NCBI GenBank assembly: GCA_903877165.1
Contig: CAIRCU010000007.1
Location: forward strand, 1 to 47,583
Length of the DNA: 47,583 bases
DNA from: Methanobacteriota archaeon
Lineage (GTDB): Archaea; Thermoplasmatota; E2; DHVEG-1
Direction of reading: 5' to 3'
Of this stretch, positions 31,542 to 40,828 are shown in pieces (within the stretch, counting starts at the first letter, position 1; each line of letters begins with the position of its first letter). A program made the translations under genes and the position numbers. Under the pieces are notes generated by a model. That model did no database searches. It was not told the origin of the DNA and saw only the letters and a program-made list of their open reading frames with translations.

Positions 31542-33140
31542 TTAAATATTGACGAAGAAGATGAGGACTTTTCCGGTTTGGGTCTTTGACGCGGTGGCAG
31601 CCGTCGCCTTGGCGCTGATGGAGCCCAGGCCGAAGATGCCCTTGACGGTCACTATAGAGGTTGCACCTGCGTTGAGGGTGGCAATAGTATCGGAAGCCGA
31701 CTTGTCGATCTTCCCAAGGATGCCGCCGGTGACGTGGAGGGTCCATGCAACGTTCGTGGCTGGGCCGGTCCCGGTGTTCTTGACCTCAGCGGTGACTTTG
31801 CCGATGCCGCCGTTAAAGTTCCCAATCTCAATGATGGGTGCGACGAGCGTGTAGAATGGGTTGTAGTAGATATCGCGGTTCGCGCCCCGGCTGTCCTGCC
31901 AGATGTCGTAGACGCTGGTGCCTGCGGCAGCGATGTCTGTGGCGCCATATTCAGTGACGACCTGGTCGTCAGAGTTGGCGAGCGTTTCAGCGCCCCAAGT
32001 GGCTCCCGCATCATCGCTGACCTTGTAGTACACCTGACCAGCCTTGATGTAGGTGCAGATGGCGGTGTTGCCGACCAAGGCGATCTTCGGGTAGAGACAG
32101 TCAGCGCCGGAGTTGGTGACCTGGATGACAGTGTTGCTGGAGAAGCCGTTGGTCGAACGGTAGCAGTAGACGTCCTGGTTGCCACCCTTGTCGTTCTGTG
32201 CGACAATGAGCACGGTATTGTTGTTAGCAACGACATCCGGGAACTTGATGTTGCCGGTGTCGGTGACTTGTTTCGTCGTCACCATGGGGTGGGAGTAATA
32301 GCTGCCGGATTGCGTCCATTTCCCGAAGTCATCCTTGCGGACGAGGAGCTGGTAGTAGCTGCCGCCGTTGCGGTCGTAGACGGAGTAGGACATGTTCTTG
32401 ACGAGGTCGATGTCGTTGGCTGCGTGCTCGCAGAGGTTGGAGCTTCCCGTCAGCCAGCCGATGACGCCGTTACCGGTAGAGTCGGTCTGATAGAAGATGA
32501 AGGGGCAGCCGACGATACTGGCACCGCTGTAGCCGTTGTATCCGGTGAAGGCCAGGCCTCCCCAGTTCCAGGATCCATCATCGCTGGGCCCGGCATGGGT
32601 GTAGGTGCCGATCTTGAAGTCCATGAAGGAGTTGAAGTTGAAGCTGGCGAAGTCCCAGTATGCACCAGAAGGGTTGGTGGGGTCAGTGGCATCGACAACC
32701 CAGATCTGCCCAGAGGTAGAAGGGTCTTGGTTCGGCTGGAAGGTCCCGTAGAACCCGCCGGTCTTGTAGTCCACTTGAGGATAGGTGCCGCCGAGGGCTT
32801 CCTGGAAGTACAAGCCTGCGGTCCAGTCGCCGGAGTCCACGAAAATCGGATAGTAGTCTGTTCCTTCTTGGCTGCCTTCGTACGCGGCGAAGAGCTCGCC
32901 CGAGGGGTTGGCAGCGATGGAGGGGTGGGATTCGTTGTAGTCCCCAGCAGTAATCTGCACTTCATCGCGGCTGGTTGGTATAGAAATCTTCTGAGGCGTC
33001 GCCTGATGACTGGAAATCGTCATCCACTGAGCGGTCGGTTCGCTTTGCGTCGGCGTCTGTGCGGTCAAGCTTACACAGCTTGTAATCATCAGCCCAACAA
33101 ACACCAATAGTGTTGTCCATTTCGATAGATTGTGTTTCAT
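31542..33140 (-). CDS. Secreted BNR/propeller-like protein with C-terminal Ig-like domain
   Basis: This 532-residue exported protein has a signal segment (about 7-27; the sequence MITSC could be a lipobox, or cleavage may follow LTAQ). Repeated strands such as HPSIAANPSGELFAAYE, FPDVVANNNTVLIVAQND, YPKIALVGNTAICTYI and YGATDIAAAGTSVYDIWQD are typical of BNR/sialidase-type beta-propeller blades. The last 110 residues (IIEIGNFNGGIGKVTAEVKNTG) look like a CARDB-type Ig domain. No catalytic sialidase residues could be assigned, so adhesion or glycan binding is as likely as enzyme activity. A TATA element (about 33192-33208) and GGGGGAT before the start support ATG 33140. Confidence 0.7.
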   Translation of the reverse strand: MKHNLSKWTTLLVFVGLMITSCVSLTAQTPTQSEPTAQWMTISSHQATPQKISIPTSRDEVQITAGDYNESHPSIAANPSGELFAAYEGSQEGTDYYPIFVDSGDWTAGLYFQEALGGTYPQVDYKTGGFYGTFQPNQDPSTSGQIWVVDATDPTNPSGAYWDFASFNFNSFMDFKIGTYTHAGPSDDGSWNWGGLAFTGYNGYSGASIVGCPFIFYQTDSTGNGVIGWLTGSSNLCEHAANDIDLVKNMSYSVYDRNGGSYYQLLVRKDDFGKWTQSGSYYSHPMVTTKQVTDTGNIKFPDVVANNNTVLIVAQNDKGGNQDVYCYRSTNGFSSNTVIQVTNSGADCLYPKIALVGNTAICTYIKAGQVYYKVSDDAGATWGAETLANSDDQVVTEYGATDIAAAGTSVYDIWQDSRGANRDIYYNPFYTLVAPIIEIGNFNGGIGKVTAEVKNTGTGPATNVAWTLHVTGGILGKIDKSASDTIATLNAGATSIVTVKGIFGLGSISAKATAATASKTQTGKVLIFFVNI

Positions 33141-33444
33141 AGGTACAATATCCCCCTATAGTTTATTCCAATCAGTGCTGGATATGTTTTTTATAATATA
33201 AAAGATATATTGAGGTGATATTTAAACATATCGAAATATTATCTTCAAGGCATGATTTTATGTTGCGTTGGAGGAAAAGGGAACCACGAAACGCCCCTGT
33301 CATGACGGAAGTAACACCACCTCAATCACCGCTCGGCAAGACTCGGACAGGAATAACAATTAAATAGGGGCTTAAGTAATATATATGTACCAATTTACCT
33401 GACATTCCGTCATAAAGGGGGAAGTGAACGAGAGGTGAAAAGAA
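33141..33444. other. Divergent promoter region of two secreted-protein genes
   Basis: No gene is seen in these 304 bases. Leftward it holds a TATA element (TTTTATATTATAAAA at about 33192-33206). Rightward it holds AATATATATG at 33379-33388 and the ribosome site AGAGGTGA at 33431-33438. A perfect nine-base inverted repeat, ATGACGGAA (33302-33310) with TTCCGTCAT (33405-33413), brackets the rightward TATA box. Confidence 0.5.
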
Positions 33445-36120
33445 ATGAAAACACCCTGGTTTGGAGCCATACTGTTAGCTGCCTTACTCTGTCTGCCGCC
33501 CATCGTCGCGGCACCCATCACCCGATCTCAACAACAGGCCTCACCGGCCATCATCCCTGCCATTAAGTCGACCAATCCAGTGCCCACGCAGGCCCCGGAG
33601 ATACATATCACCAGGCCCATCGCTGGCTATTTCTATTTGTTTGGTCTTGAACCATTCCACAGCCGCCAGCAGCAAGCCGCGATCGTCATCGGCCGACGCC
33701 TCACCGTCGAGACTACGGAGCAGGGCATCGACCACGCGAAGTTCACCGCCACCCGGAAAATAACGGGGTGGAACGTCACCGAATGGGATTACTCAACCCT
33801 GGATGGCACGGGCACAACCCTGCCGGTCACCTCCGGAATCTACACCGTCAAAGCCATCGGGTACGACAGCGACGACAACGAGATCGCCTATGATGCCGTC
33901 AAGGTCTTCTACGTGAAAATCGGCCGGGACGACTTCGGCGTTTGGGCTAACACCAAGTACGACAACGGCGAGACCATCTCCACACCCTTGAATATCGGCC
34001 TCACCGAGTTCGCCTCCATGCTGAGCACCGGGGCGACGAGCACCTACGCCGTTCCGCTGCAGCACCAAGGAGACACCATCCTGAAACTACGGTTCTCCCG
34101 CACCACGATCATGAACAACACCCTCAACGTCATCGAGACCAACTGTAACCTCTCTACGACCGCGGATGTGACGAAAGCCTACGAAGTCTCCCTCGAAGTT
34201 CGATTCCCCTTCGGGTTACTCTCCGGCGGGCAGGTCCCGCAGAACAACACCCCGTACTTCAGCTCCTCCGTCGGGTACCGATCGACATCGGGAGAGCACC
34301 CCGGGTTGAACCACGTGAACACCACGTTCTTCTTCGGCCGGGAAAACCTCTCCGACCCGCGCGTCTTCCGCCTCCGGCTTCAGCCTGAAAGCGTCGACGA
34401 GCGCTCCCAGGTGACGTACTTCACGCGATACCAGACGGTCGATGAGAACGGGCAGGAGAAGTTCTACCGAGAGTTCTCCGTCGCCTTCACCCCTGCAACC
34501 GATCTGACGATCACCTCGATTCCGCGGGAAGCGAAAATTTCCTATGATTTCGGCCGCAGCGCTGGTGTGCCGACGACGATCGCCTTCCGCGCCGAAGGCG
34601 GCGCCCTTGACGACATCATCCAGACATTCCGCATCAACCCGCTGCCGCAGTACATGAAGTTCGATCTCACTATCATCGGCTCCCGTGAGTTCCTCTATGA
34701 AAGCGACCGGTCCTACGACGCCTCCTACTCCTTGGACTCCGAGCAGAACGGCAACCTCTTCACCATCGAGGCGCTGAGCATTCCGACGCGCATCGACCTC
34801 GGGTGGGGCATCGATTTCAACGCCCTCAGCAACCTGTCATTCAGCAGCTTCTTCGAAGCCAACATGTCCGATGAGATCGGCGGCCTCGTCGTTACCCAGG
34901 CGAACCTTTCAGCGCCGCTCGTGAACATCACCCATTTCCCTCGCCTCTTCCGCATGGAAAGCAACATCGACTTGTTCACCGGCGTGGGAAATATCACAGT
35001 GCATCGAGAATTGACAGAACCCAAGAACGTGACCGTCACCCTGAATTACAATGACTTCACCATCACCAAATCCGTGATCCTCGCCGACCAGTTCGTTACC
35101 CTCGCCTGGAACATCGATCTGACCCATGGCACAGGGATGATCTCGGTAACTCGGGACACCGACGCGACCCTTCAGTACCATACCTCTATATCGTACCAGG
35201 GCTGGACGTTCGCCCATGACATGACGCTGACGAACCCGCACGTCTCCCTGGCATGGAGTGTCGACCGTGTGAAACGCCAAGGCCACCTCGTCTTCACCCG
35301 TGACACACAGGGCGGCAACCCTGTATTCGCCACCAGCATCTCCTACAGCAACTGGCAGCTGCACAACTCCCTGGAGCTGAAGAACCCGCTTACGGACCTC
35401 TACTGGGATCTGTCTACTCCTGACGACCCCCATACCGTCATTAACCTGACGACCGGTGGCGGCCCACTGCTAGAGGACACGCTCGCGGTCGCCGAGAACG
35501 GCAACGACATCATCGCGCTCACCATCGGCATTGAGACCAGCGACCACTTCAGCCTCTCCTGGGATACCACGAATGGTCAAATCCAGAACTTCCAGTGGTC
35601 CGGCCGCCTCCTTCACCTCTCCTCCCTCTCGCTTGCAGTAGACCTCGCCGGCAGCCTGTTCACGGTTCAAGGCACCTGGCAGATGGGCGGCGGTGGGAGT
35701 GTCGACCTGCAGTTGAACAAACCCGTATCGATCACGTTCGTAAATGTTCAGACGCCACAGTTCCAAGTCCTCGGCTACGTGTCATTCGCTGCGAACCGCC
35801 ACCTCGCGATGCGCTGGGATTTCTCCAGCACCGGCTTCTTCCGAGTCGACACCTTCAATCAAAACCTCGGGGACGCCGCAGCCTTCAAGGTGTTCTTCGA
35901 CCCCGACGACGGGGGGAACTACCAGTATGGACTCAATGTCTCCACCACTAGCTTCCTGGAAGCGAACTTCAACATCACTTGGAACACGAACTACATCATC
36001 CCCCGGGTCTGGATCGCTGGATCCCTCCCAAACAACTGGTGGCAGAACTGGAATGCCGCCGTGATGCTTAACCAAGTCTGGTACAGCCGAAACCTCTGGG
36101 AATATGACACAGGAGAATAG
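33445..36120 (+). CDS. Large secreted protein with Ig-like module and 50-residue beta repeats
   Basis: This 891-residue exported protein is not recognised as a known family. After a signal peptide (about 1-22) comes an Ig-like module at about 48-165 (TRPIAGYFYLFG, IVIGRRLTVE, KFTATRKITGWN, SGIYTVKAIGYDSDDNEIAYD). The middle is beta-rich. From about residue 515 to 665 there are at least three tandem units of 49-50 residues with the pattern VTLAW-ID, RDT, TSISY-W and NP. No enzymatic motif is seen, so it is probably a surface or matrix protein. AGAGGTGA precedes the ATG. The 996-residue secreted protein starts six bases after the stop, so both form an operon. Confidence 0.7.
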   Translation: MKTPWFGAILLAALLCLPPIVAAPITRSQQQASPAIIPAIKSTNPVPTQAPEIHITRPIAGYFYLFGLEPFHSRQQQAAIVIGRRLTVETTEQGIDHAKFTATRKITGWNVTEWDYSTLDGTGTTLPVTSGIYTVKAIGYDSDDNEIAYDAVKVFYVKIGRDDFGVWANTKYDNGETISTPLNIGLTEFASMLSTGATSTYAVPLQHQGDTILKLRFSRTTIMNNTLNVIETNCNLSTTADVTKAYEVSLEVRFPFGLLSGGQVPQNNTPYFSSSVGYRSTSGEHPGLNHVNTTFFFGRENLSDPRVFRLRLQPESVDERSQVTYFTRYQTVDENGQEKFYREFSVAFTPATDLTITSIPREAKISYDFGRSAGVPTTIAFRAEGGALDDIIQTFRINPLPQYMKFDLTIIGSREFLYESDRSYDASYSLDSEQNGNLFTIEALSIPTRIDLGWGIDFNALSNLSFSSFFEANMSDEIGGLVVTQANLSAPLVNITHFPRLFRMESNIDLFTGVGNITVHRELTEPKNVTVTLNYNDFTITKSVILADQFVTLAWNIDLTHGTGMISVTRDTDATLQYHTSISYQGWTFAHDMTLTNPHVSLAWSVDRVKRQGHLVFTRDTQGGNPVFATSISYSNWQLHNSLELKNPLTDLYWDLSTPDDPHTVINLTTGGGPLLEDTLAVAENGNDIIALTIGIETSDHFSLSWDTTNGQIQNFQWSGRLLHLSSLSLAVDLAGSLFTVQGTWQMGGGGSVDLQLNKPVSITFVNVQTPQFQVLGYVSFAANRHLAMRWDFSSTGFFRVDTFNQNLGDAAAFKVFFDPDDGGNYQYGLNVSTTSFLEANFNITWNTNYIIPRVWIAGSLPNNWWQNWNAAVMLNQVWYSRNLWEYDTGE

Positions 36121-36126
36121 TAGCAT

Positions 36127-39117
36127 ATGAGAAAACGAATCCTTTCCGCAGCCATACTCTGCCTCATGCTGTCGAGTACACTTGCCGTCATCCCCCAAAC
36201 GCAGAACCTCTCAAGTGCTTCCAGTCCGATAGGACGCGGGTACTCCACATACACATGGCAGGACGATTTTCTTGACCCCAGCCTGATTGACGCTAACCTC
36301 TCCAGTGGCATCCAGCTGCAGAACGGATCCGTCGTCATGCAGGACACCTACCCCGCCTGGGTCGCGTACCCGGATTGGCAACGTCTTCGACCTATTTACT
36401 TGAACAACACAGGCTCGGCGATCACCAACGCCGTCATTAAGATCCTCATCCCGTACGACGGCAGCATGCAGACCGATTTCGACGACCTGCGGTTCGCCTC
36501 GGACACCGGTGTACCGCTCCTCTATGACCGCATTATGAAAATCGACATGGTCTCCGCTACCGAACTTGTGAAAATCCCGAACCTGCCCTCTGGCATCACC
36601 ACCATCTACCTGTTCTACAAGAACCCAGGTGCCTCGGACGCCAGCAGCTCGGTCCTCACCTGGACGAAAGTCACCGGGGACGACGTGCGAATCTCCTACG
36701 TCGGACCGACAGAAGGCTGCTGGGACCCTGCCATCGCCCACGGCTCCAACCAGTTCTTCGTCACCTGGGAGGAAGGTCTCCCACCGGAGTACACAGCTGA
36801 TGAAAGCCACCGGCTGATCCTGCGGGAGATCCATGGACGCATGTACAACGGGCAGGGAGGAGACCCTCAGCCACCTGGCTCGAGCGGCGATATCCTCATT
36901 AGCCCGACATCAAGTGCGCATGCGGAGAACCCCAGTGTCGCCTATAGTCCTCAGTCGACGTACTACTTCGTGACTTGGGAGGAAAACCCCTTGTACGCCC
37001 GGTACGCCATCGGGATTCATGCAGCGATCGTCCGTTCGACAGACCACTGGGTCTACACGCCAATCACTGTGGACGACCCGGTGTATGCCTCAGGACAGTA
37101 CTACCCCTGCCGCAACCCATGTATCGCCTACGATGATTCCAGCCATCGGTTCCTCATCGTCTGGAGCAAGAGCGACACGAGTTCCAACGTGGATATCTAT
37201 GGTCGGCTCTATACCTCCGTCGGCACGGCGGTCGGCTCCGCGTTTACCATCGCTAACGGCATCGGGTATCAGGGGCAACCGTTCGTCTCCTCGGACCATG
37301 CCGGTCATTTCCTCGTCACCTATGAGAACGGGACGAACGGCACGAATGGACCGCTCAGTATCCGCTCAGTCCTCTTGAATAGCAACGGCGTTCCGGTCAG
37401 TGCTTTCTACACCTTGGAGCAAGGTTCATCGTCCATCGACTGCATCTACCCGGTCACGACATTCAGCTCGGACGCGCAGCAGTATCTCGCCGTCTGGAAC
37501 ACCGGGGATATCAGCAACAGTGATTACAACGGCCGTATCGACGCGATCCTCTTGACCGTCAACGGCGTCCCAGTAGATACGTACTTTACCGTAAAAAGCA
37601 GCAGTCTCGCAAAAATCGCCAGCGTCGTCCCGTATTTCTCCACGAACTTCTTCGTCTCGTACGATTATTCGGGGAAGGTGTACGGCAGGATGGTCACAAG
37701 CGATGGGGTCGCGATTGAAGGCGAGCAGCAGTTGGTTGATTCGTTATCCGTGGGTGCGGATTTTTCGGTGCTCGCGGTGAACGGCACGAACGTGTTCGCG
37801 GTCTGGGAGGATGAACGCTATGGATATTACACCGAGGTGTTCGGCAGCATCTGGCGTATCGACCAGACCCTAGCGTCACCACTCCTGAACATTGGGAGTG
37901 AAGCAGAGCGAATCCTTGATGCGACCATCACATCTATACAGATTACTCCGGATAACTTCGTGGCCTGGAAGAACTTCGGCGTCATCAGTGCGTTGAACGG
38001 AGGCACCATTAACTTCCGGATCGTGAACGCCAGCGGCACCTTGGTACTGAAGTCCTGGATGAGCAATGGCGAAGACATCTCCGGAATCATCTCCCCAGTC
38101 ATCCGGGTGCAGGCGCTCATCCATCGTGACGTACCATCTACCACCCCGATGATTGATTACTGGAACGTAACAGCCCGGGTCGGCGGCGACCTTGATGCAC
38201 CCTGGACGAACCTTACGTTACTCCCGACGAATCCGAATGGGCAGAACGGGTGGTACATCGGCAGCGTCGAAGTGATGCTGAATGCACACGATAACGACTC
38301 GCCCCCTGAGAACGTCACAACGTTCTACTGCATCGATGGCGGGGAGACAGCGAACTACACGCAGCCGTTCAACGTCACCACCGAACAGGCGAACAACACC
38401 GTCGAGTACTGGTCGGTGGACCGCGCAGGCAACGAGGAGCTCCCTCATAGAATCCTCTCAGGGATGAATATCGACAGTACACCACCTAGCATCCAGATCC
38501 ACTCTCCACCGCTGGTTATCTTCCCGGGTATCGCTACCATCAATGGATCAGCTATAGAAACCACTTCCGGGTCAGGTATCGACGAGCTGCGCATCCTCCT
38601 CAACGACGAGGAGGTCTACCATGAGTTGTACTCGCAGAAAGCGTCAGCGAACATCTCATGGAATTTCACGGCGTTCGTCGGCGACTCCTATGATGTGAAG
38701 GTAGAGGCGATTGATCATGCCGGTAACATCGGATTAGACCGCCGGTTGGTGAGCGTCTCGGAGTACGGGTTGTACATCCCTGGGTACATCTACTGGTTCG
38801 ACTATCCGAAGATCGGCCCGGTGTACCAGCTCGCGAAGCTGGATATGGCAGTGGTCGTGAACTACAACACCCTGCACGTGGTCCTGCATACCGTTCCGGA
38901 GAAGGCGGTATCTGCGAAGTTCATCGCGACCCGGCAGATGCTGGGGACGAACCTGTCGTACTATGACATGAACCTCTCCGATGGCGCGTCGTATGATATG
39001 CCGCTGCCGCATGGGGTATATCAGATCAGTGTGACCTTGTACGACCTGCAGAACCATCCGATAAGCAGCGAGATCCTCATCTACAAGGTCTTCGTCATCC
39101 TGCTGAAAACGAAGTAG
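36127..39117 (+). CDS. Large secreted protein: DUF2341, propeller-like and Ig-like domains
   Basis: This 996-residue exported protein has a signal peptide (about 4-25), a DUF2341-type domain at about 75-170 (YLNNTGSAITNAVIKILIPYD, DFDDLRFASDTGVPLLYD, TTIYLFYKNPGASDASS), then a series of propeller-like blades (FFVTWEEG, NPSVAYSPQSTYYFVTWEE, QYLAVWNTGD, VFAVWEDERYGYYTEVFGSI). These are followed by Ig-like/OmpL47-type segments (TTFYCIDGG, NNTVEYWSVDRAGNEE, SGIDELRILLNDEEVY). The last 115 residues resemble the Ig-like module of the upstream protein (IPGYIYWFDYPKIG, AKFIATRQMLGTNLSYYDMN, HGVYQISVTLYDLQN). It has no enzyme motif; a surface-adhesion or matrix role is inferred. It is cotranscribed with the preceding gene. 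Confidence 0.72.
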   Translation: MRKRILSAAILCLMLSSTLAVIPQTQNLSSASSPIGRGYSTYTWQDDFLDPSLIDANLSSGIQLQNGSVVMQDTYPAWVAYPDWQRLRPIYLNNTGSAITNAVIKILIPYDGSMQTDFDDLRFASDTGVPLLYDRIMKIDMVSATELVKIPNLPSGITTIYLFYKNPGASDASSSVLTWTKVTGDDVRISYVGPTEGCWDPAIAHGSNQFFVTWEEGLPPEYTADESHRLILREIHGRMYNGQGGDPQPPGSSGDILISPTSSAHAENPSVAYSPQSTYYFVTWEENPLYARYAIGIHAAIVRSTDHWVYTPITVDDPVYASGQYYPCRNPCIAYDDSSHRFLIVWSKSDTSSNVDIYGRLYTSVGTAVGSAFTIANGIGYQGQPFVSSDHAGHFLVTYENGTNGTNGPLSIRSVLLNSNGVPVSAFYTLEQGSSSIDCIYPVTTFSSDAQQYLAVWNTGDISNSDYNGRIDAILLTVNGVPVDTYFTVKSSSLAKIASVVPYFSTNFFVSYDYSGKVYGRMVTSDGVAIEGEQQLVDSLSVGADFSVLAVNGTNVFAVWEDERYGYYTEVFGSIWRIDQTLASPLLNIGSEAERILDATITSIQITPDNFVAWKNFGVISALNGGTINFRIVNASGTLVLKSWMSNGEDISGIISPVIRVQALIHRDVPSTTPMIDYWNVTARVGGDLDAPWTNLTLLPTNPNGQNGWYIGSVEVMLNAHDNDSPPENVTTFYCIDGGETANYTQPFNVTTEQANNTVEYWSVDRAGNEELPHRILSGMNIDSTPPSIQIHSPPLVIFPGIATINGSAIETTSGSGIDELRILLNDEEVYHELYSQKASANISWNFTAFVGDSYDVKVEAIDHAGNIGLDRRLVSVSEYGLYIPGYIYWFDYPKIGPVYQLAKLDMAVVVNYNTLHVVLHTVPEKAVSAKFIATRQMLGTNLSYYDMNLSDGASYDMPLPHGVYQISVTLYDLQNHPISSEILIYKVFVILLKTK

Positions 39118-39187
39118 GATTGCCTGGGTCTCCCAAGGACGTTGAGGCCCAACTCTTTTTTTCTCTGTCGTGATCGGTGAGGCGAAG

Positions 39188-39198
39188 CAATATAAACC
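39188..39198 (+). promoter_or_regulatory. TATA box of the second radical SAM gene
   Basis: CAATATAAACC is centred about 28 bases before ATG 39222, which lacks a ribosome site, so the transcript is probably leaderless. Confidence 0.5.
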
Positions 39199-39221
39199 AG
39201 GGCGTTTCATCCTTGTGGTCG

Positions 39222-40610
39222 ATGGCGAGGCTGCTGCTGCTGAGGACCACCCAGGGGATGTCACAGATTTTCGCGGGGAAATCGCGTCTGCGCCGTCAGC
39301 CTCCGTTCGCCCCACCGCTTTCTCTGTTATCGATGGCTAGTGTCTTAGAGACAGGCGGTCATCATGTCCAGGTTGTTGACGTGATGTGCGAAGCGGACCC
39401 AACAGGGAAAATCTGCCGGTTGCTTGCCTGCGCTGACCTTGTACTCATAAATGTCTCACCGGGGTGTTGCGAGGAATCGAGAGTTCTTGCCGAGTTCGTC
39501 CATAAACATCGTCCGGAAGTGCCAGTGGTACTTCAAGGGATATATTGTACCATTCATGCAGGGCAGGCGTTAGTGGACATCCCGACCGCAGACGCCTGCA
39601 TCCGAGGAGAAGGCGAACACGTGATTACTCGCGTCGTAGAAACGATGATGCAGAAGGATAATTTATCCCAGCTGTCGGGGGTGTATTACCGAGAGAAGGA
39701 TCAAATCAAGGCTGGGAAACAACCAGAGGAGATCCAGGATTTAGATTCTCTGCCGTTCCCCGCTCGACATCTGGTGCAGGACTATGACTACGGTGTGATG
39801 AACGGGGTCCGCCTTAGCCGTCCATGTTTCACCTCTGTGTTGACGAGTCGTGGATGCCCGTGTCAGTGTCGGTTCTGCGCTACCTATTTCCTCAATGGCA
39901 GCTATCGCCAACGATCGCTGGAGAACGTCCTGCAGGAATTCCGTGAACTGCAAGGAAAATACGGCTCCGTGATGGTAGAGGATGATAACTTCCTCGTCGA
40001 TCCCCATCGAGCTATGAGAATCATGGATGGGCTCATCGAGATTGGCTCAGACCTGGAGATGTTCGTGGCGGGTGCGAGGGTTGATAGCGCCAACCGAGAG
40101 CTTTATAAGAAGATGGCACGCGCTGGCGTGAAGTTCATCTCGTTTGGCATCGAATCCGGGAATCAACGCATCCTGGACTATTACCAGAAACGCATCACGA
40201 TTGCGCAGATCCGAAAGGCGGTTGATCTCGCGAACGAAATGGGGATAATCACCTGGGGGAATTTCATCTTTGGCGCCCCTGTTGAAACGAAAGAACAACT
40301 GGAAGAAACGCTAGAGTTCTCCATGTCGCTGCCTTTAGATATGGCTTTTTTTCGACCGCTGTCGTACCAGCGTGGCGCTGACCTGTGGCGGGAGGCGGTG
40401 GCTCGTGGGTTACTCGAGGAAGGAACCGCGTTCCGCTATGCCGGGTCAGGGGATACCGGTGGTCATTTCACGGCGGATGAACTCGCTGATTATTGTCGAT
40501 GGGCGTTCAAACGATTCTACTTTCGACCAAGGTATCTTTTCAGGGAGTACTTCAGAAGCTTTAAGAGGAGGGATTTCACGGTCCTAAAGTCGCTAGGTTC
40601 GGTTCTTTGA
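39222..40610 (+). CDS. B12-binding-type radical SAM protein
   Basis: This 462-residue protein has an N-terminal cobalamin-binding-like domain (RRQPPFAPPLSLLSMASVLE, VQVVDVMCE, VVLQGIYCTIHAG, ACIRGEGEHVITRVVE) and a radical SAM domain with Cys212, Cys216 and Cys219 in CPCQCRFC. The core is followed by VMVEDDNFLVDPHRAMRIM, AGVKFISFGIESGNQRIL and GNFIFGAPVETKEQLEETL. It belongs to the BchE/MiaB-like class of radical SAM enzymes; cofactor, lipid or natural-product modification is possible but the substrate is unknown. ATG 39222 is favoured by the TATA spacing over the open frame to 39177. It shares only superfamily-level similarity with the radical SAM protein at 13968. Confidence 0.88.
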   Translation: MARLLLLRTTQGMSQIFAGKSRLRRQPPFAPPLSLLSMASVLETGGHHVQVVDVMCEADPTGKICRLLACADLVLINVSPGCCEESRVLAEFVHKHRPEVPVVLQGIYCTIHAGQALVDIPTADACIRGEGEHVITRVVETMMQKDNLSQLSGVYYREKDQIKAGKQPEEIQDLDSLPFPARHLVQDYDYGVMNGVRLSRPCFTSVLTSRGCPCQCRFCATYFLNGSYRQRSLENVLQEFRELQGKYGSVMVEDDNFLVDPHRAMRIMDGLIEIGSDLEMFVAGARVDSANRELYKKMARAGVKFISFGIESGNQRILDYYQKRITIAQIRKAVDLANEMGIITWGNFIFGAPVETKEQLEETLEFSMSLPLDMAFFRPLSYQRGADLWREAVARGLLEEGTAFRYAGSGDTGGHFTADELADYCRWAFKRFYFRPRYLFREYFRSFKRRDFTVLKSLGSVL

Positions 40611-40617
40611 AAAAAAC
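40610..40617 (-). terminator. T-rich terminator of tRNA-Asp
   Basis: The minus strand reads GTTTTTTTC about 50 bases after the tRNA 3' end. It overlaps the stop of the converging radical SAM gene. Confidence 0.35.
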
Positions 40618-40667
40618 ATGGTTGGAAAAGGGAGGAGCGGGTATGATGACCCTCTCCGAGTTTGGTA

Positions 40668-40740
40668 CGCCCCGGTCGGGATTCGGACCCGAGTCGCGAA
40701 CTCGACCGGCTCGCATGATAGGCCGCTACACTACCGGGGC
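40668..40740 (-). tRNA. tRNA-Asp (GTC) with G at position 33
   Basis: The 73-base cloverleaf has the acceptor GCCCCGG/CCGGGGC, a D arm GTGTAGCGGCCTATCAT like other archaeal tRNA-Asp, anticodon stem CGAGC/GTTCG (one G-U), loop CGGTCGA with anticodon GTC, T stem TCGGG/CCCGA with loop TCCGAAT, and discriminator G as expected for Asp. CCA is not encoded. The base before the anticodon reads G, whereas position 33 is almost always U. Confidence 0.9.
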
Positions 40741-40828
40741 AATAGTGGGGAGGGATAATCACTGCTGTTTCTTTAACTTTTTGGGGCATCTCAAGAAGAA
40801 AATTTAGAGAAAAAGTATGGGCTCGTCG

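Noticed and set aside
31734-33110. 458-residue plus-strand frame opposite the propeller-like secreted protein
   Set aside because: It is a Val/Gly/Asp-rich shadow frame caused by GC-rich codons of the minus-strand gene, which has a signal peptide and promoter.
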